A stretch of 64,000 bases of DNA from the NCBI GenBank assembly GCA_036346375.1, contig CM070508.1:25860852-25924851 (forward strand), given 5' to 3'. Below the pieces are notes generated by a model. It was not told the origin of the DNA and searched no databases. It was given only the letters and a program-made list of their open reading frames with translations. Positions 1 through 10,090 of the stretch are shown piece by piece. How positions within the stretch are numbered: position 1 is the first letter of the stretch; the number at the start of each line of letters is the position of its first letter. Both the position numbers and the translations under genes were made by a program. This stretch comes from Guadua angustifolia. Its lineage: Eukaryota > Streptophyta > Magnoliopsida > Poales > Poaceae.

Positions 1-1714
1 ACAGTCGGAAAATACAAAGAATCAAATTAATTCATAATTTCATGAAAACTTCTAGATCTATAGTTTAGCATTTTCTAAGATTTATAAAATTTATTTTGAC
101 ATTTTTGGATGTACTGTTTAGGAACTACAAAATTCGTAAATTTGGACTTTTCATGAATATTTTAACAGTATAAATTTATTTATAAAATTTCAATAAAATT
201 AACGTAGCTAGGTATTAATTTTTACTAATTTACAAAATTTGTTGCATGCAAGTTGGAGCTAAAACGAGTTTGCAACAAAATAGACAAATTTCGCAAATTG
301 TTGAAAAGACATGTACAAATAATGAAACATAAAACAACTAGCTGTGCACTACTGTAGCTCGCGATTACTGTAGCATGCATATTCATGTGCGACACAGAGA
401 AGAAGAGAAAGTTTCAGTTTTGGTTTTTGGCGCTCGGTGGAGTGGGATTAGAAAGCTCAACAACCGATCGTCCGAGGGCGTATCATAGCGAACTCACCGG
501 CGGCAGTGGCGACGGCGGCAAGACGGCCGGGTGGCGGTGGCCAGTCACAAAGATGATGAGGGCAGCACGACTTGGTCAAGGCGGCGGCGCTTCAAAGTAA
601 TAAAGGCATCAGATGGTTCTCGGGTGACAATAAGGAAAACACAGTACAGAACACCTCGAGGCGAAGATCACCTTGCGCACAAGATGACGCGAGCGGCGCT
701 TGGCGTGCTGATCTGAAGCAGCGATGAGGCGGAGAGAACAAGGCGGCAACAATGGTGGAGGTTCGGTTTTTTCTTCACAGTGCAGCAAACGAGCGACGTC
801 GCCGGGAAGTGGCAAAACAGAACCGGATGGCCATCGCAACGAGGGTACTCAGCGTTTTATAGACTCCAGGGCATGCATTGAAGCAGCGAAAGTGGCCACA
901 GTCATTTTGGTTGGCGTCAGTTCCTTGCATGCATGAAGGAACTTAGTGGCCGAACTTAATTTCAAGCCTTTACGTGCATGCATGGAGAGGAAAAACGGCT
1001 AGACATCATTGTGAATTAGTGGGGCTTAATCCCCTTCTTTGATTGTGCATGAAATGGGCACTAACAGCACCAGTTGGAAGCTCCGTGTGCTATAATGGCT
1101 GCAGCCAGAGCGTAGTGCACGGAGGAAGAAGAAGCGGCTGGATTAGAGTAATACTTAGTGGAGTTTGAATGAGTTGCTAAGGATTAATTAAAGGAGTGGA
1201 AACTGCAATGATTAAGAAGTTCAAAATTGTGGTAATGGTGGAAGAAAGAGAAAGAGATGGTTTGTCTCTGGACTGGACATGCACGGTTGAAGACGATGCT
1301 ACAGTAGGCTGACATGTGGACCAGCATTTTAATTTTCGGATGTAAATTGATTTACACAAATAGCGCTTGAGATAAAATAGTAAAAAGGCTCTAAAAATCT
1401 TGGAAAAATTCTCTAAAATACTAGGGAATATTTGGAACCTAATAAACTTGGTTTTGGAATTTTTCGGAATATAGATTTTCTGCAAAAATTCTTTTAGTAA
1501 ATCGGACACTTGTACAAAACTTTATATAATCAACAAACTTTAATTTATGAATTAAGTTTTTGAAAATATTTGAAAAGAACATTCTCATTTTTCAAATGTT
1601 TTTATTATAAACAAGATTTTATTTTATCTTATTATTTTATCTTTTATTTTATTTATTTATACTAATCTTTGCATGCGTGATTGATTTTTTTATATGAAAA
1701 ATGAGGATGTTACA
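1..1714 (-). repeat. Left (3') LTR of the chromovirus, partial
   Basis: Nearly identical to 11867-13536. The inner end is ...GGATGTTACA, so in element sense the LTR begins TGTAACATCC. It is followed by the purine tract and then by the coding remnants. Compared with the right LTR it has scattered substitutions and about 36 extra bases near 1220-1257. The outer part lies left of the window. Short ORFs here have no recognisable product. Confidence 0.93.
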
Positions 1715-1798
1715 AACCTACCCCCCTTAAATGGAATCTCGACCCCGAGATTCGGTAGAGCTGGGAAAAATATTTGGGAATTTCGTCAGAGGTCCTCT

Positions 1799-4003
1799 TC
1801 ACGCTCCGGTAGCTTCCCTCTCGGTATGGTTGCTCCACTGCACCTTACAGAATTTGATACTTCTACTGCGAGTTTTGCGAACTACCTCATCCAAAATCTG
1901 TATTGGATATTCCTTGTAAGAAAGATCCTGCTGTAAATCTAACTGTTCTAAGGGCATGTGTTCCTCTGGTACTCGAAGACATTTTCTTAGCTGAGACACA
2001 TGAAATACATCATGCACGTCAGTTAGTTGTGGTGGTAATTCCAATTGATATGCCACCTCGCCTCTTCTGGCCAAAACTTTGAACGGTCCAATATATCTAG
2101 GTGCAAGCTTTCCGCTAACCTGAAATCATTTGATTCCTTTCATTGGTGAAACTTTCAAATACACGAAGTCGCCCTCGGCAAATTTTAGGTCCCGACGTCG
2201 ATTATCAGCGTAGCTTTTCTGTCGGCTTTGAGCAGCTCTTAATTTTTGCTGGATCGACCTCACTTGTTCTTGTGCCTCCTTGAGTACATCTGGTCCAAAC
2301 ACTTTTCCTTCTCCAGTTTCCTTCCAATAAAGTGGTGTTCGACACTTGCGTCCATATAATGCCTCGAAAGGTGACATCTGAATACTTGATTGATACCCAT
2401 TGTTGTATGAAAACTCTGCATAAGGCAGATTCTTATCCCAACTTGTCTTGTTTGTCAAAGCGCAGGATCTGAGCATATCTTCTAAAACCTGATTTACCCT
2501 TTCGGTCTGGCCGTCTGTTTGTGGATGATATGATGTGCTGAAGTTAAGGTTCGTGCCCAATAAACTATGCAACTTTTGCCAAAACTTTGAGGTGAACTGA
2601 GTACCTCTATCCGACACAATTTTCTTGGGTACTCCATGCAAACACACTACCTTTGTCATGTACAACTCTGCCAATTTGTCTCCGGTGTAGGTGGTTTTAA
2701 CAGGAATGAAATGAGCAGATTTAGTCAGACGATCAACTATAACCTAGATTGAATCATTTCCAGATTGACTCCTTGGTAATCTAGTGATGAAATCCATTCC
2801 AACCTCTTCCCATTTCCATTCGGGAATTTTTAACAGTTGTAGTAATCCTGCAGGTCTCTGATGCTCAGCTTTCACCCGTTGGCAGATATCGCACATAGCA
2901 ACAAACTCTGTAATTTCTCTCTTCATACTGGTCCACCAGTATGATACTTTCAAATCTAAATACATTTTGGTACTTCCTGGATGTATGGAATAGGCGGTCT
3001 CATGAGCTTCTTTTAAGATCATTTCCTTGATTTCTTTCTTATTGGGTACAAAAATTCTTTTCCCAAACCATAGGGTACCTTTTTCATCTATTGAAAATTC
3101 TGGAGCTTTTCCTTTCTTCATCCTCTCAATAATTTCCAAAACCTCTGCATCTTCCTTCTGAGCTTCTCGAATTTGGTCCTCCAAGGTAGGTTGCAGTTCC
3201 ATCATATTAATGTATCCTTGCTCCACTATCTCCAAATTAATTCTCTTGAATTCTTCATGCAAAGCTGGCTGGCTTTCCTTAACTAATATACTATTACAAT
3301 AACTCTTCCTACTCAGAGCATCAGCCACTACATTAGCTTTCCCAGGGTGATAATGGATTCCAACATCATAATCCTTTATCAGCTCCAACCATCTTCTTTG
3401 CCTCATATTTAAATCTGGTTGAGTGAATATATACTTCAAGCTCTTATGATCAGTGTATATCTCAGTTCGATTCTCGATGAGGTAATGCCTCCAAATTTTC
3501 AGGGCATGTACCACGGCTGCTAACTCCAAATCATGAGTAGGGTAATTTTCCTCGTGAGGGCGTAACTGCCTAGATGCATTGGCCACCACTTTACCTTCTT
3601 GCATCAACACACAACCTAAACCTTGCTTCGAAGCATCACAATAAACCACAAAGTCCTTTTGTATATCGGGTAACGTCAATACTAGAGCAAAGGTTAGTTT
3701 CTTCTTGAGCTCTTGGAAACTATCTTCGCACGACTGGGTCCATTCAAACTTCTTTTCTTTCTTTAATAGTTGTGTAAGTGGTTTCGCGATTTTGGAAAAA
3801 TCTTCTATGAATCTTCTATAATATCCAACCAAACTAAGAAAACTTCTAATTTGAGTTACTGATTTTGGTTGCTTCCAATCAAGTACATCCTTTACTTTAC
3901 TCGGGTCAACAGCAACTCCTCCAGCTGAAATGACATGGCCCAAGAAAGAGACTTCTTTTATCCAAAACTCGCATTTGCTGAACTTGGCATAAAGCTTCAA
4001 AGT
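1799..4003 (-). pseudogene. gypsy pol remnant: RT thumb, RNase H, integrase, chromodomain-like tail
   Basis: Read right to left, the sequence begins in the RT thumb at KLYAKFSKCEFW (about 3998). It continues through the FLGH and SFLSLVGYYRRFI motifs of the RT connection and an RNase H domain with VVYCDASKQGLG, LELAAVVHALKIWRHYL, TDHKSLKY and ADALSRK. The integrase HHCC finger follows (H...H about 30 residues before CDIC), then the DDE core with SDRGTQFTS and YHPQTDGQTERVNQ, the GPF module (LAPRYIGPFKVL) and a chromodomain-like tail (EYPIQILDEVV). Two in-frame stops interrupt it: TAG at 2744-2746, where the family has Trp before VIVDRLTKSAHF, and TGA at 2126-2128, where Arg is expected after KGIK. 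The RT catalytic palm is absent because the frame ends at the copia insertion. The product would have copied and integrated element DNA; it is inactive here. Confidence 0.93.
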
Positions 4004-5454
4004 GGAGCATATCTATTTAAGTTTTCATTCCACTGAAAGTGCATCTTTTGGCTAAGTTCTTTTAGAAATTGGATTTAATTGTATCTTAGCTTTAAAATGT
4101 TTCCTCTCTTGCATAACTCAGAGTTTATTATGGAAAAGAGAAAATTTCCCTTGTAAGTTCAAGAGTGAGTTTGAATGTGTTTTATCCATTGTCTCTCTTA
4201 CAAGTGGATTTCAAGAGTTAAATTTGAATGAGTTTTAAATATTTTTATAAATTGGTATAATGAAATCATCAATTGGTATATTGAACTTTTCAAATTGCGT
4301 GCAAAGAGTATTGTCTTTTATATCATCTATATCGTGCATGTTGTATTTAAACATTATCAAACTAACTTGGGTCAAGTTGAAAGATATTTGTTCCCGGAAA
4401 TCGTGTGCTTGTCTATTGATGTTCAAGGTATTGGAAAAGGGGTCATCTTCGACGGTGAGATGAAGGAAATGGAGAGGAGCTCCATAGTCCGAGGGATCTA
4501 AGGCCGAGCGCGGTGATCATGACCGATTCGAACATGCGGTGGACAAGAATCGACAAAGGGACGTGTTTTCTTTTTGACCTCATTCAATAATGTCTTTGCA
4601 CACCATTATGCTCAATTGTGTCATTCTAAATGGTGTTGTATCTTTCAATTGGTATCTTTCAAGAGGTATCCTCTAATCCTAAATTGTTTTGAAGTGTCAT
4701 CTAACTTGCATTTGGCATTATCAAGAATTAAAAGGTACATATGGGTGACACATTGCAAAGAGGTATGCCCTTGATAAGTTTGTGAAATTCTTGATCATGA
4801 AAGCGCATCTTTCTTATATAATTTTGATTCATGATCTTGTATACTTCTTGTGATCATATAAGCAATTCCTTATTGTGTAATCTTCTCTATATGATCTTGA
4901 TTGTTAGAATTTAATTTGATCATGAGCATGTGCTTAAATTATATAAATTTGCTATATGATCTTGATGTTTAAAGAATAAATCTTCTCCATGTGAAATCAT
5001 ATTCATATGTCATGTTTAAGTACCACTTACATCTTGTGAATCATGACTACATTTAAATTGGTATCATTGGAAACATCCATTACCTAAATCTTGGATATAA
5101 TTGGTATCATATCTTGCCTAGATTTAGGGGGAGCTTAATATCATTGCCCTATTCCTAGCTCCTTATTTTTATTTTGTTCTCCCTAATCTTTTTATTGAGT
5201 GTGCAATCAAGGGGGAGAACAGACTTTATTGAATGAACAATAAGGATCTATTAAGCACCTTTTTGGGATTAATGACAAAAGGGGGAGAATTTATGGATTT
5301 ATCAATTGTCCCCTAATTGATTGACAAAAAGGGATAATTTGTAAGTATGATCTCTTATTGTTTCTTCATTCTTGTTTTAATCCTAAGTATCTTAATATTG
5401 TCATTTGGTGCAATTGATAATAGGTTTGTCATAAATTACCAAAAAGGGGGAGAT
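4003..5454 (+). other. 3' internal region of SIRE-like element, non-coding
   Basis: AT-rich, with several GGGGGAGA tracts (about 5125, 5210, 5281, 5445). Such tracts are typical of the purine-rich region before the 3' LTR of SIRE elements. The last tract, AAAAAGGGGGAGAT at 5441-5454, abuts the LTR and is the likely polypurine tract. Only short ORFs occur and none resembles a known protein. Confidence 0.7.
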
Positions 5455-6887
5455 TGAAAGTGCATCTAGGCACTTATGTTATTTTGGTGATTAATGACAA
5501 ACGCATAGAATGACAATCTATGTAATTCAGTAAATGCCTAACTTAGTGCTTAACAAATGACAAACCTCTAATATGATTATATTGTTATGAGACTAACATG
5601 TTATTGTCTAGTTGAGTATCAGTCTCATCTATTTAGAGAAAAATCAAGTGGGATGGTTAAGCAAAGATAAGGTATGCAATTTTGGTATCTATTCCATATT
5701 TGTTATTGCATTCCTTTTGTGCAAATGCATAGTGAACTCCAAGTAGCATGTTGATTATATATATGCACATTGGTTCATGTCATATTTATTTGTGGATATA
5801 TATTCATTTGAGTTCATTATGTACTTTGTTTTTAGTATGCATGTATTAACTAGAGTTAAACTTCATATTGCTATAAATTGACTTGGTGCATGTATATTTT
5901 AGTTGTATATCTTCTCATGCAATTCTATTAGTGAAGTTTAATCTAGTGTTGGATCACATATTTACTCTTATTCCAAATATTAGTTGCACATGTACAATTT
6001 GTGTATATTCTATCATGTGCTTCATTTAAGTAAAGATTGTGATTCTTGCCATGATTTAATTGATTCATCATATCGGCAACTATCTCTCTAGAGCATATAG
6101 ATCAATTATCTATTCATCATGATGCACTTAGTAGAGAACATTTCTTATGTCAAGTGTTTCCATTTATGTTGTGCTTCTTTATATGAAACACTTGTGGTAA
6201 TCAACTGCTCACAAATATCAATTTATTCATATCTATTGAGCTTTTGGGACTAATGTCTTTCATGAGTGGTTTGGAAAGAATTAGGTCCCGTATGTGTATG
6301 ATGACCAAGGTATCCGGGAGGATGATCATTAAGCCGAGGTCAACAAGACGGCGGTGTCACCAAGAGTTGAGGACTAAGTCAAGATCGACTTGGCGTGGAG
6401 ATCGTCGGAGAGGATGATCATGTCAAGGTCGATAGGACGAGAGTCTCATGAGGTGAATCGAGTCAAGTTGGACAAGGTGAAGATGTCATCAATCATTTGG
6501 TAAAAGACATCATGCGCATTGCATCCACGGAGAAGACGGCATGCGGATTGAATGTAAGACTTAGATTTCTCGTTTTAATTTGAGTCTAAGGATTGCCGTA
6601 CTATTAAGAGGGATGCGACGTCGAATGACTTTTAGATGTGTCAAGTGCTCAAGTGATCCATCCTTGTGAAACTTAAAGAGAGAGTGGTGTTGGTGGTGCC
6701 GGAAAGTGAGAATTATAGGTCTCCCTTGGATTTTTGGTGAAATCTGGATTTATCCTTTGAGATTTGGGTAGTGAGACCTTGTTAGTTGTGTAGCCCTTGT
6801 TCTTAGCTTTCAATAGAGTCCAAAATCACTGAAATCGGAGTCCGGAGTCAAAAGTTATGCTCGTTTTCGTCGGGCTGCTCAGTCCAA

Positions 6888-7021
6888 TCCGGAGTATCCG
6901 GGGTTAAGTCCGGAGTATCCGGGTTGGTACTCTTGGTTTGGTCAATCCGGAGTATCCGGATAAGTCCGGAGTATCCGGGTTGTCCAGAGTATCCGGGGAT
7001 TAAGTCCGGAGTATCCGGACT
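6888..7021 (+). repeat. Cluster of CCGGAGTATCCGG motifs inside the SIRE LTR
   Basis: About six copies of CCGGAGTATCCGG or close variants, spaced 15 to 38 bases, with related copies at about 7831-7970 near the LTR end. Each motif is an imperfect palindrome. Confidence 0.8.
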
Positions 7022-7427
7022 TTGCGCAGTTCAAACGGCTAGTTTTTTGGGGACTTCTATTTAAAGCCCCCTCTTGGGTAGCCGTTGGGAGAGGGCTTTT
7101 GGGCTGGTTCCTTGGTGCTTTGAGGTGTATTCTTAGTGATCTTAAGCTCCCAAAAAGGCCCTCTAACCCTAGATCTTAGTGATCCCCTTTTGAGTGAAGG
7201 GTTGGGTGTGAGAGCGGGTAGTGCTCGGGTTGAGTGAGATTTGAGTTGTTTGAGCACTTGATTTCATCTCCAAGCTTGTTCTTCATGAGCATTTGTTACT
7301 CTTGGAGGTTGAGGACTCCTAGACGGCTAGGAGGTCGCCTACGAGCCACCGGAGCTTTGTGTGGTTGGCCATAGGAAGTTTGTGAAGGCCGGATTCCGCC
7401 TCCGCAAGGGAAGGAATCAAAGAAGTG

Positions 7428-7572
7428 AAGACCGGCGAGTGCATTTGTGCAACACCGAGAGGAAGAGGGTTGAAAGAGACCCCGGCTCAAGCGTCAAAGG
7501 AGTTGAAACCGGCGGGTGCATTTGTGCAACACCGGGAGTAAGAGGGTTGAAAGAGACCCCGACTCAAGTGTG
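7428..7572 (+). repeat. 78-bp tandem duplication in SIRE LTR
   Basis: Two neighbouring copies of a unit containing ACCGGCG(A/G)GTGCATTTGTG, AGAGGGTTGAAAGAGACCCC and CTCAAG, offset by about 78 bases, with a few differences between copies. Confidence 0.85.
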
Positions 7573-8071
7573 ACCGAGCCGCCTGAACGGAGACATAGGA
7601 TCCCCTCAAGGATCCGAACTTCGGGTGAAAAATCATTCTCTACTTGCTTATTTTTATTCTTGCTAGAGCATTTGATTTTGAATCTTGAAATTGCCCGATC
7701 TACTTTTCTATTGTGTTTGGCTCTAGATATATACTTGTTCCAGGTTCCTGGTAGTATTTAGAATCTTTGTGTTCAAGTAGTTTAATTAAAAGTTGAAGAG
7801 ATTAAAAATTTCATCTCGAGGTGCCCAACCCGGAGTATCTGGACATTTAACCCGGAGACTCCGGATTGGTGAAGTTTAATCAATACCGAAGGGGTTAATC
7901 CGGAGACTTCGGACAAAAACTCCGGATAGTCCGGAAATACCGGAGTGTCCAGATCAAAGCTCGGATAGTCCGGGCTGATACCATCAGGATTGTTTTATTC
8001 CGCTGTGATTTAGTTTTAAATTTTTTATTCGCCTATTCACCCCCCTCTAGGCGACATCCCCTGTCCTTTCA

Positions 8072-9532
8072 GTTTGGTTAACCAGTCCATACCAAGTATT
8101 ACATCTATTCCCTGGGAATCTAATAGGATAAGGTTTGCTAGAAACTTCACTCCATTAATTTCTATTACTAGCTTGGGACATACCTTTTTAGTCATCATTT
8201 CTTTTCCCGGGGATTTTACTATCATAGGGTTCTTTAGGTTCATTGTATCCCAATAGTTCCTTTCCACAAAACCCTTGGATATGAATGAATGAGATGCACC
8301 AGAATCAAACAAAATTGTTGCAGGTACAAAGTTTACGAGAAACGTACCCATCACTACATTCTGAGCTTCTTGTGCTTCTTTAGCGAGATATGGTTCACAT
8401 GGCTCCTTCCATTTCGATTTGGGGTTCGGGAGTCCGAGGGTTGCCACGACCACGACTTGGTGTCTGTTGAAGTCGATCCCGGGTTGAATGGGCTGGAGCA
8501 ATGTTTGAGCGCCTTTGAGGACACTTGGTTGCATAATGTCCCATTTGATGGCAATTGAAGCCTCGCACATCTCTTTGTATTGTTAGTTTTCTTTGGCCGA
8601 GTAACGGATTTTGACGGGTGTCTGTTTGTGTCGGACGAGGTACTGACATCATGGTCCTTTGCACTTGCTGAACCGTGGCTTGCTAGCTTGAAATTGTCCA
8701 AACCTTGGCCTAGACCCATCGGCTACATGTTGACCTTGAATTGCTAGCTTTCTCTTACAATTCTCATTTATTGACAACAGTATGTCCTCTTGAGCGAGCT
8801 TTGTTCACTAGTTGTTGGAAAGTGGCATAATCATTGGAAGCCGATAAAGCCTTGATCTCGGGTCCATCCTTCCATGAATTTCCAAATCTTGTCGGCCTCA
8901 TTGGCTACTTGAGTTGGGGCATATCGAGCCAATTGGTTGAACTTATGCAAATAGTCATCATGGTCATATTACCTGTTGGAGCCTATGGAATTCTCGCCTC
9001 TTCATTTCCATTACTTCTTTGGGAATATGAGCATCCCTAAAAGCCTGAACATATTCTTCCCAGGTAATGGCAGGTGCATTTGGATGGGAAGCACAGAAGT
9101 TCTCCCACCAGGCGGCGGCACCCCCTTGCAGTTGATGTCCAGCGAAGTTGACGCTTTCATAGTCATCACTTGAGCTAATGTCAGCTTCCGGTCCATTTCT
9201 TTGATCCAATCATTTGCAACTAGTGGATCAGTGGACCCCGCAAAGGTAGAAGGTCTTGTGCGCATAAATTCTCCGAACTTGGATTGCGGCTGGTGAGGTT
9301 GGGCTTGATTATTGAAGTTGTTGGCTATGCCTTGAAGTACTTGAAGATGCATAGTCAGTAGCTGTTGGATACTTGGCTCTCCAATAGGGGAAGGAATTTG
9401 TACTGGGTTCCCTTGTCCGAGTGGTGATTGATTGTTGGCAGGGTGTTGAGTTTGCCCACGACCTCTGCCACGACCAATACTGCTGCTACCAGCTCCAACA
9501 TCACCATGGCCTCTGCTACGAGTGTTCACCAT
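8072..9532 (-). pseudogene. gypsy gag-protease remnant
   Basis: The start is ATG at 9532 with a Gly/Arg-rich N-terminus (MVNTRSRGHGD), followed by gag motifs FMRTRPSTFAGSTDPL and NDWIKEMDRKL. A frameshift near 9150-9210 moves the continuation (GAAAWWENFCA, FRDAHIP) into another frame. A degenerate zinc knuckle lies at about 8555-8600: FNCHQMGHYATKC, where the first Cys of CX2CX4HX4C reads Gly. The aspartic protease domain follows with ILFDSGASHSFIS (about 8285-8325) and VILGMDWL (about 8075-8100), where the reading frame meets the copia insertion. Gag would package RNA and the protease would mature the polyprotein; neither can be complete here. Confidence 0.9.
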
Positions 9533-10078
9533 TTTCTGGTTACGAAAAGATAGGAAAGAAGAAGACTGAGAATAAGGGGGATAAAATTTTCACATCCAAC
9601 AAAGAAGCAGTAAATACTAACTTTATTTTATTATAATAATTTTTTTATTGCGGCTGTCAACAAAAGAGGAAATAGAACATCTCACAATGTCGTCTACTGA
9701 AATGGATAGCTTGGTCTAGAGCTTAATTAGGGTATTCTTCTAGTCTTGATATTCATGGTCTTCGAGGTAAAGGTTGTAGTATACTTCGAAGAGTATGTCA
9801 CTTTTGTGTTGTTCTTCTCTCGTAGTGTAGATTGGCCGACATTTGTAATGCAGATGCTGGAGTAAACTCTGAAGAATGCCTGTATATCCTTCACTTTGCT
9901 CAATGCCAACTTTGACAATCTATCTTTTGACAAGGAAAGAGTGTAGGAATTACTTCTTAAAAGAGGTAAGGAAAAGATAGAACAAGATGAGAGTAGATTT
10001 TTTTTTCAAAATACTTTGTTATTTCAAAATAAGTCCTTAAGGTTTAACCATTCTAACTAAGGTCACGTTCTCGATCTT
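9533..10078 (-). other. gypsy 5' leader
   Basis: Lies between the primer-binding site and the gag ATG in element sense. AT-rich, no coding motif, only a short unrecognised ORF. Confidence 0.65.
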
Positions 10079-10090
10079 GGCTCGATACCA
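10079..10090 (-). other. Primer-binding site (tRNA-Met type)
   Basis: The minus strand reads TGGTATCGAGCC, one base short of the usual plant TGGTATCAGAGC that pairs with initiator tRNA-Met. It lies directly inside the right LTR, as expected for reverse-transcription priming. Confidence 0.75.

Larger units (their letters stand above)
4003..8071 (+). mobile_element. Truncated Ty1/copia SIRE/Maximus-type element (3' end and LTR)
   Basis: It sits between the gypsy protease (stops after GMDWLTK at 8072) and the gypsy RT thumb (starts at about 4003). Its right part is a complete 3' LTR. Its left part is only the 3' internal region, so the 5' LTR, gag and pol are missing. No matching 5-base duplication is visible at the two outer junctions, and about 1 kb of gypsy RT is missing at the same place. 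This suggests insertion followed by a deletion across the left junction rather than a simple insertion. Confidence 0.82.
5455..8071 (+). repeat. 3' LTR of SIRE/Maximus-type copia element
   Basis: Begins TGAAAGTGCATCTAGG and ends CTCTAGGCGACATCC...TCCTTTCA, the terminal motifs known from grass SIRE/Maximus LTRs. Length 2617 bp, in the usual long range for this lineage. It contains local repeats (listed separately). No partner LTR lies in the window. Confidence 0.88.

Noticed and set aside
385..936. Overlapping ORFs in the left LTR, repeated at 12247-12797
   Set aside because: Both copies lie in the paired LTRs, have no known motif and reflect GC-rich LTR composition; they are not genes.
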